Below are positions 1-6,925 of a stretch of DNA of 10,651 nt, in pieces (positions within the stretch are counted from its first letter, which is position 1; each line of letters starts with the position of its first letter). Origin of the DNA: Porticoccaceae bacterium (GTDB lineage: Bacteria; Pseudomonadota; Gammaproteobacteria; Pseudomonadales; Porticoccaceae). Position numbers and translations under genes: made by a program. The stretch is taken from assembly GCA_019090225.1 (NCBI GenBank), contig JAHRWI010000069.1, positions 1-10,651 on the forward strand, read 5' to 3'. The notes below the pieces were generated by a model, which ran no database searches, was not told where the DNA came from, and was given only the letters and a program-made list of their open reading frames with translations.

Positions 1-1296
1 TTCACCTTGTACGATCTGTTTATCTATGGTGATTTAGAGCTATCCGGCCACCTGGCTTCCCTCCGGATCGGTAAACAAGTGGTCAACTGGGGTGAAAGTA
101 GCATCATGGGTGGTGGTATCAGCACGGTGATCAACCCTGAGGATCTCGTCAAGCGGACCACGCCGGGTACCGAAGTTAAGGAAACCCTGCTTCCCCAGGA
201 GATGGTTTACTTTAATTACGGCGTTTCCGAGTACACCAGTATCGAGGCTTACTACGTCTGGAACTGGCGACGCAGTCAGTTTATTCCGGTGGGCAGTTTC
301 TTCAGTCCCTTTGACTTTTTAGGTCAGGGTTTTAATCCGGATTTGAATGTACCCGGTGTAGAGAAGCGGGGCAGTGATAAACCCAGCAGGGGTGGTCAGT
401 GGGGCCTCGCCATGCACCATGTCTTTGCTGGTATGAATGATATGGACCTGGGTGTCTACTGGGTGCGCAGTCACGCTCAACAGCCTTTTTTACAGGCCAA
501 TTATGATCCTTCTGGACCTGCAGTGATTCCCGGGCTGTTTACTAGCTACCACGAAGTTTTTTCTGAAGATCAGGATACCTACGCTATTTCCCTGGCGGGA
601 GAGGTGGGTAATACCGGTATGCAGTTCCAGACTGAGGTCAATATGCGGGAAAATTTTTGGGATACTCGAGAATGTGCGAATAACTTTGGCTTGTCCGGTA
701 TCCTGGGTGCCATTGGCGCTGCACCATTCCCTACTTCCTGGACACCTAATTACCCTGATACAGGCGGCGTACCAGGCTGTGAAAACGAAAATAACGATGT
801 TTATACCTGGCTGGGTAGCTTGCTCTTATCTGGCGGTGGAGGTTTGTTTGGCGCCGATAGCCATACCTATCTGTTTGATTGGCAGCTGCAATGGACTGAG
901 AATCAGAGCCGTGGTGATCTGACTGATAAAGTATCAATCGCGAGTCCAACAAGCCCGATTGCTCACGGCGCAGAGCGTTCTCCCGGTGTTGATCAGCTAG
1001 ATCGTCTGGTGACTGATTTTGCCTGGGGCTATGTGGCACTGGTGTCTTTCACCTATAACGACGTCTTCGCCAATATCAACGTCACCCCGCGTATTGTCTG
1101 GATTCACAATGTGGAGGGTTATGAAACCTTTAATAGCGGCGCGTTGGTGGAGAATCAGCGCACGGTTTCTGCCAGTGTCACCTTTGACTATCAGAACAAT
1201 ATGTCTCTGCAGTTGGGCGCGGCATGGTGGCCCGGCAAAGAAGGCACCTGGTCTGATCGAGATAATGTTTCTGCTACTTTTAAATACAGTTTTTGA
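1..1296 (+). CDS. DUF1302 family outer-membrane beta-barrel protein, copy A (5' end outside window)
   Basis: This is the C-terminal 431 residues of a DUF1302 (PF06980-type) protein; the frame is open from base 1. It aligns without a break to the complete copy B at 3478-5232 starting at copy B residue F146, so about 145 residues including the signal peptide lie upstream of the window. The TTG at 7 is inside the conserved FTLYDLF stretch and is not the start. The sequence alternates short amphipathic strands and Gly/Asp/Asn-rich loops, is rich in Tyr/Trp, and ends in SATFKYSF with a terminal Phe, the usual BAM recognition signal of outer-membrane barrels. Two cysteines (in TRECANN and VPGCENE) are conserved with copy B and could form a loop disulfide. 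Likely role (inference): an outer-membrane channel or receptor for hydrophobic compounds, acting with the DUF1329 protein encoded 13 bases downstream. Family assignment is from recalled similarity; the transport role is unproven. Confidence 0.88.
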   Translation, partial: FTLYDLFIYGDLELSGHLASLRIGKQVVNWGESSIMGGGISTVINPEDLVKRTTPGTEVKETLLPQEMVYFNYGVSEYTSIEAYYVWNWRRSQFIPVGSFFSPFDFLGQGFNPDLNVPGVEKRGSDKPSRGGQWGLAMHHVFAGMNDMDLGVYWVRSHAQQPFLQANYDPSGPAVIPGLFTSYHEVFSEDQDTYAISLAGEVGNTGMQFQTEVNMRENFWDTRECANNFGLSGILGAIGAAPFPTSWTPNYPDTGGVPGCENENNDVYTWLGSLLLSGGGGLFGADSHTYLFDWQLQWTENQSRGDLTDKVSIASPTSPIAHGAERSPGVDQLDRLVTDFAWGYVALVSFTYNDVFANINVTPRIVWIHNVEGYETFNSGALVENQRTVSASVTFDYQNNMSLQLGAAWWPGKEGTWSDRDNVSATFKYSF

Positions 1297-1309
1297 GGGG
1301 TATGAGAAG

Positions 1310-2752
1310 ATGACCATGAATACAATAAATAAGCTAAAAAAAGCCATTGTCTTTTCTGGGGCTGTCAGTGGGGCTTTGATGGCGGTGGGAGCTTTTGCTC
1401 TCCTAAGCAGTACTGCCAATGCCGCAATCACACCAGAAGAGCGGGCCAGTATTGGCATTGATAGCGGCACGCTGACACCAGCCGGAGCGATTCGGGCGGG
1501 TAATGCCGAAGGTACGATCCCTGAGTGGAAGAATGAACGGGTTAAGGCGCCTGCGGGTTACGTGCGTGGTGGCTTTCTACCCGATCCTTTTGCCGATGAT
1601 GAGGTTCGCTTCACCATCACCGCACAGAATTATCAGGAGCATGCCGACAAGCTTTCGGAAGGTCAGAAACTGATGTTTCAGACCTACTCTGACTTTTTTA
1701 TGAATATCTACCCGACCCGACGTTCCGCAGTTTTCGCGTCTCATATCAATGAAGCGGCGATGAAGAACCTGGATCGAGCGGAATATGTTTTCGACCCCAA
1801 TATAGACATGGGCATGTATGGCTTCAAGGGTGCCAGAAAGGCCTGGGCTTTCCCAATACCCCATTCGGCAGAAGAAATGGTGTTGAACCAGCAGTCGCGG
1901 CCCCGATTGATCTGGTACGATGCCAAAGAAACCACAATTCCGGTGGCAAGCACCGGTGACTATGTGACTAACAAGCTGCAGGTGAACTGGCATATCACGT
2001 GGAGTGATCCTGAGATCCCTGATGATGATCCCGCTGCTGATCCCGCTGATTACACCATCCTTTACGCTCAGGTACTGACCTCCCCCGCCAAAGTGGCCGG
2101 TCAGGTAGTGCTCGCACTGGAGCCGACTACCTTTGTTGGCAACTACCGCAAGGCCTGGGTCTATAGTCCTGGTCAGCGACGAGTGAAGCGGGCACCGCAA
2201 ATCATTCATGATAATCCTGTGACTGCTGGTGATGGTCTGGGTACCACGGACAATGCTTATGGTTTTAATGGCCCGAATGATCGATTTAGTTACAAGTTCC
2301 TGGGTAAGCGGGAAGTATATGTGCCCTATAACCCGTATAAGCTGGCTAGCAAGGAAGCGACGACTGAAGTTCTGATCAAGCCTGATGGTCGATTAAATCA
2401 GGATTACACGCGCTACGAATTGCACCGTGTCTGGGTGGTTGAAGCGACGCTCAAGGAAGGCACTAACCACGCTTATGGTAAGCGGGTCTGGTACTATGAT
2501 GAAGACTCCTGGGAGGTTTCTCTGGCCGATCTCTATGACCGCCGTGGTAATCTGTGGCGTCATTGGGAAGAACACACGCTGATGTACTACGATGAAGGTA
2601 TGACAAATCGGGTCGGTGAGATTTCCTATGATCTGAATGCCCACCGAATGCTGGCCTTGATGATGGATAAGAAGACAGCGCCTAACTTTGACTGGCGTGC
2701 CCCAGATGTTTACTTTACCCCGGCCTCGGTACGGCGGCGTGGTATTCGTTAA
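1310..2752 (+). CDS. DUF1329 family exported protein, copy A
   Basis: A 480-residue DUF1329 (PF07044-type) protein of normal family length. The ATG at 1310 is chosen because GAGGGG (1295-1300) lies 9 bases upstream, it gives a proper signal peptide (basic KLKK, hydrophobic core, STANA cleavage near residue 38), and it matches the MTM start of copy B. The frame is open further upstream to 1019, but that part overlaps the barrel gene and is not coding. The mature part begins AITPEE and has family-typical blocks such as TPAGAIRAGNAEGTIPEWKN, NIYPTRRS, SPGQRRVKRAP, NGPNDRF, LNQDYTRYELHRVWV and LYDRRGNLWRHW, ending in a basic RRRGIR tail. It has no lipobox, so it is probably a soluble periplasmic or secreted protein. 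DUF1329 has been compared with the LolB/lipoprotein-carrier fold, suggesting it carries a hydrophobic ligand to or from the barrel; that is inference. It is followed by a strong terminator. Confidence 0.9.
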   Translation: MTMNTINKLKKAIVFSGAVSGALMAVGAFALLSSTANAAITPEERASIGIDSGTLTPAGAIRAGNAEGTIPEWKNERVKAPAGYVRGGFLPDPFADDEVRFTITAQNYQEHADKLSEGQKLMFQTYSDFFMNIYPTRRSAVFASHINEAAMKNLDRAEYVFDPNIDMGMYGFKGARKAWAFPIPHSAEEMVLNQQSRPRLIWYDAKETTIPVASTGDYVTNKLQVNWHITWSDPEIPDDDPAADPADYTILYAQVLTSPAKVAGQVVLALEPTTFVGNYRKAWVYSPGQRRVKRAPQIIHDNPVTAGDGLGTTDNAYGFNGPNDRFSYKFLGKREVYVPYNPYKLASKEATTEVLIKPDGRLNQDYTRYELHRVWVVEATLKEGTNHAYGKRVWYYDEDSWEVSLADLYDRRGNLWRHWEEHTLMYYDEGMTNRVGEISYDLNAHRMLALMMDKKTAPNFDWRAPDVYFTPASVRRRGIR

Positions 2753-2803
2753 CTTGCCCGATAAAATATGACAAGGTAATTTCTTTACTTTAAGTCGTTC
2801 TCG

Positions 2804-2840
2804 AAACCCCCGTAGCGTTTAACGTTACGGGGGTTTTTTT
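2804..2840 (+). terminator. Rho-independent terminator after cassette A
   Basis: A hairpin with CCCCCGTA paired to TACGGGGG, extended inwards through one G-U wobble and about four more pairs, is flanked by AAA on the left and followed by seven T (2834-2840). It lies 51 bases after the DUF1329 stop codon. The very similar C5/G5 stem after cassette B suggests it was duplicated along with the two genes. Confidence 0.93.
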
Positions 2841-3022
2841 ATGGTGAATCAGCCTGTCGTCCACTGTAGAACACCATCCCGTATCAATTTGCGAATTAAG
2901 CCGCTTGTGGAAGACAGGTACTTGCATTGCCTGGTAGAAAGCAACACACGTGATTTTAGAAATAAGTTAATTCATTGTCAGTATAAGCACCGTTTATGAC
3001 ACTTGCAGATAGGGTCAAAGCG

Positions 3023-3051
3023 TTGACATAAATATGTCAGGTGAATATGTT
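3023..3051 (+). promoter_or_regulatory. Predicted sigma70 promoter for cassette B
   Basis: TTGACA (3023-3028) is a perfect -35 box; after a 17-base spacer comes TATGTT (3046-3051), a 4/6 match to the -10 box. The start of transcription would be near 3058, leaving a leader of about 420 nt before the TTG start at 3478. No better promoter was found closer to the gene. It is sited as expected for driving the DUF1302-DUF1329 pair of copy B. Activity is not shown by sequence alone. Confidence 0.55.
3024..3039. promoter_or_regulatory. Palindrome over the -35 box, candidate operator
   Basis: TGACATA-AA-TATGTCA is a perfect inverted repeat with 7-base arms and a 2-base centre. It covers most of the -35 element and the start of the spacer, where a bound dimeric repressor would block RNA polymerase. 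The regulator is unknown; no repressor gene is in the window. The TATGTC core recurs in the triple repeat at 3144-3170. Confidence 0.45.
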
Positions 3052-3143
3052 AACGGCGCTGAAATAAGCGCTAAATGTCTTTGACCTCTGTAGTCGTTAG
3101 AAGTAGCTGTAACAATTGAGGGGATTTCCATCGTATGTTTCCC

Positions 3144-3170
3144 ATATGTCGAATATGTCGAATATGTCGA
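3144..3170 (+). repeat. Three tandem copies of the 9-mer ATATGTCGA
   Basis: ATATGTCGA occurs three times exactly, head to tail, with no spacer (3144-3152, 3153-3161, 3162-3170). It lies about 95 bases downstream of the predicted -10 box, in the leader of cassette B. The unit shares TATGTC with the palindrome over the promoter, so the array could be an auxiliary binding site; alternatively it is a slippage-prone short repeat. It is far too short and unspaced to be CRISPR. Confidence 0.9.
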
Positions 3171-3334
3171 CTGGCGTGTTTGCCGTGCTCCCCTTTTTTC
3201 CAGATCCATGTATTGGTTTCGCGTGTCAACGTTAGCCTAATTTTGTGCGGTTTGTTTGTCTTAAGTCAGTTGTTTGAGCCTCTTTTCAGTATATTTAATT
3301 TTCAGGAAGCAGTTCTGAAGTAGGCTTTGAGAAG

Positions 3335-3383
3335 CTAAACAACACACCTAAGGCGTGTGGGCGTTGCAGTGACGTTTGTTTAG
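3335..3383 (+). promoter_or_regulatory. Nested inverted repeat in the cassette B leader
   Basis: Perfect 8-base arms CTAAACAA (3335-3342) and TTGTTTAG (3376-3383) enclose a second inverted repeat, CACAC (3343-3347) with GTGTG (3355-3359) around a 7-base loop. In RNA this gives a short hairpin stacked directly on the outer stem's 5' arm, with the rest forming an asymmetric internal loop. It ends 94 bases before the start codon. It has no T-tract, so it is not a simple terminator. It could be a leader structure controlling stability or translation, or a DNA operator; function unknown and it matches no riboswitch I recognise. Confidence 0.5.
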
Positions 3384-3463
3384 TTGACGACCAGAAAATT
3401 AAGATACCAACTAGTTTAGTTCAGTAGTTAATAATTGATTACCAAAAAATTAATAAGCATTTT

Positions 3464-3480
3464 AGAGGGGGTAAGTTTTG
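3464..3480 (+). promoter_or_regulatory. Strong ribosome binding site fixing a TTG start
   Basis: AGAGGGGG (3464-3471) stands 6 bases before TTG (3478-3480). In the same frame, TAA at 3472-3474 rules out any start further upstream, and later ATG codons would remove the signal peptide. TTG is therefore the only sensible start of the copy B barrel gene. Confidence 0.8.
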
Positions 3481-5232
3481 ATAAAAATTAATGGCTTAAA
3501 AAGAAAATTGGTAAACCCGGCGCTTTGTAGTCTGGCGCTGATAGCCGGAGATGCAAGCGCCTTTGAGCTGAAGTTTGATGATCCGAGTACCAGTGGTTTT
3601 ATAGATACCACGGTTAGCGCAAGCGTCGCGATGACCACGACAAGCGCTGATGACCTGTCCAAAACACCCAGTGGCCGAGCCAACATCTTTCAGGATGCTG
3701 GTGAAGTTTATTCTGCGCCACTGTCTTTTATCACGGATGCGGGTATTAGGCAGGGCAATTGGGGTGCCTTTGCTCGTTTTGGCTATCTCTATGACTTCGA
3801 AATGAGAGACGGCTCTAACAAATGTACCAACTGTAGTGGCTTTACCGGTGCAGGTGCAACGCAGGGTGCTTTAGACGGTATACCTCAGGGCGCACGTAAT
3901 GAATATGATCAGTTTACCTTATACGATCTGTTTATTTACGGTGATCTGGACGTCGCGGGTCATCCACTTACCCTGCGAGTTGGTAAGCAGGTGATCAACT
4001 GGGGTGAAAGTAACATTATGGGTGGCGGTCTTAGCACTGTGATTAACCCTGAAAACCTTGCTCAGCGCACAACTCCGGGTACTGAGGTCAAGGAGCGCCT
4101 CTTGCCTCAGGAAATGGTTTATCTGAATTTTGATATCACCGAAAACACCAGCCTGGAAGCCTATTACGTGTGGAACTGGCGACGTAGTCAGTTTACTCCC
4201 GTCGGTAGTTATTTCAGCCCCTTTGACAATATCGGGCCGGGCTTCAATCCGGACCTCGGCTTACCTGGTATTACCAAGCGCGGTACTGATAATCCCAAGA
4301 ATGGTGGGCAATGGGGTATCGCTATTCATCAGATACTCGAAGATTTCAACAACATGGATCTCGGTGTTTACTGGGTGCGCAGCCACGCTCAACAGCCCTT
4401 CTTACAGGCTAATTATGACCCTAATGGAACCGAGGTTTTTGCACCGGTACCAGGTGTGGGTCTTGTGCCTACTGGGATAATGGCCAGTTACCACGAAGTA
4501 TTTGCAGAGGATCAGGATACCTACGCGATCTCTTTAAATGGTGAGCTTGGCGACTCCGGCGTTTCTTTTCAGACAGAAGTGAATATGAGAGAAAATTTTT
4601 GGGATACCAGAGAGTGTCAAAACTTCAGCGGCCTGGCGGGCATCTTGGGTGCCATTGGTGCAGCGCCGTTCCCCGCCAGCTGGACACCCACATACCCAGA
4701 TGTCGGTGGTATTCCTGGCTGTGAAACTGAAAACTCCGATGTTTATACCTGGTTGGGTAACCTGACTTATTCCATCGGTGGTGGCCCCTTCGGCTCTGAT
4801 AAACAGTCCTATTTGTTTGACTGGCAGATGGAGTGGACTGAGGGTCAGAGCAACGGCGACCCAACGGATAAAACGCCCTTATCCGATGCAGGTGCAGCCC
4901 GAGTTGGGATAAACGCCTCAGGTGTTGACCAGCTGGATCGCTTCACGAGTGATTTTGCCTGGGGCTACACCATTGTCGCTGCCTACGAGTACAACAACTT
5001 ATTCTGGAATTTGAACGTCCTGCCGACTTTCGTCTGGGTTCATCAGGTGGAAGGCTATAGCTCCTTCAACACAGGTGGTTTATTCAAGAATCAACGCACC
5101 GCTCGTGCCGGTGTGACCTTCGATTATCAGGGCCGTATGTCTCTCGAACTGGCCGCTACGTGGTGGCCAGGCAAGTTAGATATCTGGTCCGACCGGGACA
5201 ATGTGTCCGCCACTTTCAAATATAGTTTCTGA
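3478..5232 (+). CDS. DUF1302 family outer-membrane beta-barrel protein, copy B
   Basis: A complete 584-residue DUF1302 protein starting at TTG. Residues 1-28 form a signal peptide (basic LKRK, hydrophobic stretch, cleavage after DASA) and the mature protein begins FELKF. The body has the repeated short-strand, aromatic-rich pattern of a beta-barrel (for example NWGAFARFGYLYDF near 94-107, LRVGKQVINWGES at 166-178, YYVWNWRRSQ at 229-238), and ends SATFKYSF with a terminal Phe. Cysteines at 116, 119, 380 and 415 are present; 380 and 415 are also in copy A and may form an exported-loop disulfide. It is about 70% identical to copy A by eye; differences cluster in predicted loops, such as a longer loop near 315-335. 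Likely an outer-membrane channel for a hydrophobic compound (family-based inference). Its stop is 11 bases before the DUF1329 copy B start, implying one operon. Confidence 0.9.
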   Translation: MIKINGLKRKLVNPALCSLALIAGDASAFELKFDDPSTSGFIDTTVSASVAMTTTSADDLSKTPSGRANIFQDAGEVYSAPLSFITDAGIRQGNWGAFARFGYLYDFEMRDGSNKCTNCSGFTGAGATQGALDGIPQGARNEYDQFTLYDLFIYGDLDVAGHPLTLRVGKQVINWGESNIMGGGLSTVINPENLAQRTTPGTEVKERLLPQEMVYLNFDITENTSLEAYYVWNWRRSQFTPVGSYFSPFDNIGPGFNPDLGLPGITKRGTDNPKNGGQWGIAIHQILEDFNNMDLGVYWVRSHAQQPFLQANYDPNGTEVFAPVPGVGLVPTGIMASYHEVFAEDQDTYAISLNGELGDSGVSFQTEVNMRENFWDTRECQNFSGLAGILGAIGAAPFPASWTPTYPDVGGIPGCETENSDVYTWLGNLTYSIGGGPFGSDKQSYLFDWQMEWTEGQSNGDPTDKTPLSDAGAARVGINASGVDQLDRFTSDFAWGYTIVAAYEYNNLFWNLNVLPTFVWVHQVEGYSSFNTGGLFKNQRTARAGVTFDYQGRMSLELAATWWPGKLDIWSDRDNVSATFKYSF

Positions 5233-5243
5233 GGAGTACCAAG

Positions 5244-6662
5244 ATGACTATGGTTGTATTGAACAAGTTTAAAAACTCATTTTTGGTGGCCGCTGGGATA
5301 AGTGTTGCCCTGGTAAGCGGTGTTGCAATGGCAGCGGTGACGCCCGAAGAAAAGGCTAAAATTGGCCTTGAGGGTACCGAACTGACGCCAACGGGTGCTA
5401 TCCGTGCAGGTAATGCAGAGGGCACTATTCCGGAATGGAAGAATGAGCCGATTGTTCCGCCCGCTGATTTCAAGCCGGGTGGTTTCCATCTCGACCCTTT
5501 TGCTAGCGATGAGCCGCGCTTAAAAATCACCCCGCAGAATTATCAGGACCATGCGGACAAATTGTCAGAAGGTCAGAAGCGCATGTTCGAGACCTATCCT
5601 GAATTTTTTATGAATATTTACCCGACCCGTCGCTCAATGGTCTATCAGCCTTATATTTATGACGCAGCGCTGAAAAATCTGGATCGTTCAGAGCTGGTGA
5701 TTGCCGAAGACTTCCATATGGGCATGATCGGCTATACCGGAACCCGGAAGGCCTGGGCCTTTCCTATCCCTCACGATGGTAACGAAGCGTTTATGAACCA
5801 GGCATCGCGGCCCCGGCCGGTTTGGTACGATGCGCGGGAAACCACCATAGCGGTTGGCACCACGGGTAGCTACGTAGTTAACAAACTGCAGGTCAATTTT
5901 CACTATAAGTGGAGTGATCCTGAGCTGACTGATGAAGATCCTGGGTCAACGCCTGAAGATAACAATACTTTGTATATTCAGGTGCTGACGGCACCGGCAA
6001 AGTTGGCGGGGCAGGTAGTCCTTGTTCATGAGCCACCTACTTTTACTGAAAACTTCCGTATGGCCTGGGCCTACAGCCCTGGTCAGCGCCGCGTCAAACG
6101 CGCACCGCAGATCGTTTACGATAACCCAACCACCGCAGGTGATGGCCTGGGTACCACCGATCAGGGCTATGGCTTTAACGGCCCTAATGATCGCTTTACC
6201 TACAAGCTGGTAGGCAAGCGTGAAATGTACGTGCCTTATAATCCTTATAAATTAGCCGCCCAGGATGCAACCCCCGATAAAGTCATCAGGGAAGATGGTC
6301 GTCTTAATCAGGATTATTCCCGCTATGAATTACACCGGGTATGGGTTATCGAATCGGATCTCAAGGAAGGTACCAGCCATGCTTATAGCAAACGCACCTA
6401 CTACCTTGATGAGGACTCGTGGGAAGTTATGCTGGTAGATATCTATGACCGTCGAGGTGAATTGTGGCGTCACTGGGAAGACCATAACATCATGTATTAT
6501 GAAACTGGTTTTTCTAACCGTGTAGCTGAAGTTTCCTATGATTTTAATGCCCACCGAATGATGGCTTTGATGATCGATAAAGATCGTGCGCCAAATTTCG
6601 CCTGGCGTGCAGAGGATAATTACTTCTCACCGGCTGCCGTACGTAGGCGTGGTATTAGGTAG
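5244..6662 (+). CDS. DUF1329 family exported protein, copy B
   Basis: A 472-residue DUF1329 protein. GAGGAG (5231-5236) lies 7 bases before the ATG and overlaps the stop codon of the barrel gene, so the two genes are probably translated from one message and perhaps coupled. Residues 1-30 are a signal peptide ending GVAMA, followed by AVTPEEK. Conserved blocks shared with copy A include TPTGAIRAGNAEGTIPEWKN, NIYPTRRS, RKAWAFPIPH, SPGQRRVKRAPQI, NGPNDRF, DEDSWEV and the basic C-terminus VRRRGIR. Identity with copy A is about 70% by eye; the signal peptide and the loop around the acidic TDEDPGSTPEDN segment differ most. No lipobox or membrane anchor is visible, so a periplasmic location is expected. 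Proposed role (inference): a soluble partner handing a hydrophobic ligand to or from the DUF1302 barrel. A terminator follows 36 bases later. Confidence 0.92.
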   Translation: MTMVVLNKFKNSFLVAAGISVALVSGVAMAAVTPEEKAKIGLEGTELTPTGAIRAGNAEGTIPEWKNEPIVPPADFKPGGFHLDPFASDEPRLKITPQNYQDHADKLSEGQKRMFETYPEFFMNIYPTRRSMVYQPYIYDAALKNLDRSELVIAEDFHMGMIGYTGTRKAWAFPIPHDGNEAFMNQASRPRPVWYDARETTIAVGTTGSYVVNKLQVNFHYKWSDPELTDEDPGSTPEDNNTLYIQVLTAPAKLAGQVVLVHEPPTFTENFRMAWAYSPGQRRVKRAPQIVYDNPTTAGDGLGTTDQGYGFNGPNDRFTYKLVGKREMYVPYNPYKLAAQDATPDKVIREDGRLNQDYSRYELHRVWVIESDLKEGTSHAYSKRTYYLDEDSWEVMLVDIYDRRGELWRHWEDHNIMYYETGFSNRVAEVSYDFNAHRMMALMIDKDRAPNFAWRAEDNYFSPAAVRRRGIR

Positions 6663-6698
6663 TTTCAGCTAGTAGCTTCGTTTGTAAGGAGCTATTTT

Positions 6699-6740
6699 AA
6701 AACCCCCTGGGTATTTCATGCACCTGGGGGTTTTTGTTTT
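6699..6740 (+). terminator. Rho-independent terminator after cassette B
   Basis: AAAACCCCC (6699-6707) pairs with GGGGGTTTTT (6726-6735); next to this stem is a T-T mismatch and then GG paired with CC. TTTTTGTTTT follows. It is the counterpart of the terminator after cassette A, with the same C5/G5 stem base but a diverged loop. Confidence 0.9.
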
Positions 6741-6889
6741 GGGCCGGTGTTAGATGGGTAATCCTGTTGTTCATAGAGCGGACGTTATTAGTTTGTGAAC
6801 AGTTTGCTTGACCATCATGAGTTGTCGAGATTTTTGACCTGAGTCAAGGGATTAAGACCTCGCGCCCGCTTATCATCAGGTTCGGGTTT

Positions 6890-6911
6890 GTAGGCGTGTA
6901 GGCGTGTAGGC
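6890..6911 (+). repeat. Tandem 8-mer GTAGGCGT, 2.75 copies
   Basis: GTAGGCGT occurs at 6890-6897 and 6898-6905, followed by GTAGGC at 6906-6911. It sits about 15 bases upstream of the predicted -35 box of the monooxygenase gene, a typical position for an activator-binding direct repeat, but also a possible slippage product. No matching repeat is present in front of cassette B. Confidence 0.85.
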
Positions 6912-6925
6912 AGCTCTATTCGCAG

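Larger units (their letters stand above)
2753..3477. other. 725-base intergenic region between the two cassettes
   Basis: No convincing gene lies here. In order it holds the copy A terminator (2804-2840), a weak sigma54-like GG-N10-GC match (2917-2930), an inverted repeat GTCAA-AGCG-TTGAC (3014-3027), a sigma70-type promoter with an overlapping palindrome (3023-3051), a small GCGCT/AGCGC hairpin near the predicted transcription start (3056-3071), a 9-bp triple repeat (3144-3170), a nested inverted repeat (3335-3383), two GTTTAGTT direct repeats (3378-3385 and 3414-3421), an A/T-rich stretch, and the ribosome binding site for the TTG start at 3478. A 62-codon frame (3135-3323) is present but is not supported as a gene. 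Confidence 0.7.

Noticed and set aside
1019..1309. In-frame upstream extension of the copy A DUF1329 gene (97 extra codons)
   Set aside because: It overlaps the barrel gene in another frame, would bury the signal peptide inside the protein, has no counterpart in copy B, and the ATG at 1310 has a proper ribosome binding site.
1302..1313. ATG-AGA-AGA-TGA minicistron overlapping the copy A DUF1329 start
   Set aside because: Only 1 base separates its ATG from the GAGGGG, too close for initiation, and copy B lacks it.
997..1470. 157-codon minus-strand frame across the copy A gene junction, and similar long antisense frames elsewhere
   Set aside because: They lie opposite well-supported coding sequence, have no recognisable domain or ribosome binding site, and are not equally preserved in the paralogous copy.
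3144..3170. CRISPR-like array
   Set aside because: Units are 9 bases, directly adjacent and without spacers; only three copies.
3135..3323. 62-codon frame starting MFPICRICRICR in the cassette gap, with one hydrophobic stretch
   Set aside because: GAGGGG is 11 bases from the ATG, the Ile-Cys-Arg repeats are just the translation of the DNA triple repeat, and the composition looks random. It might be a leader peptide, but nothing supports this.
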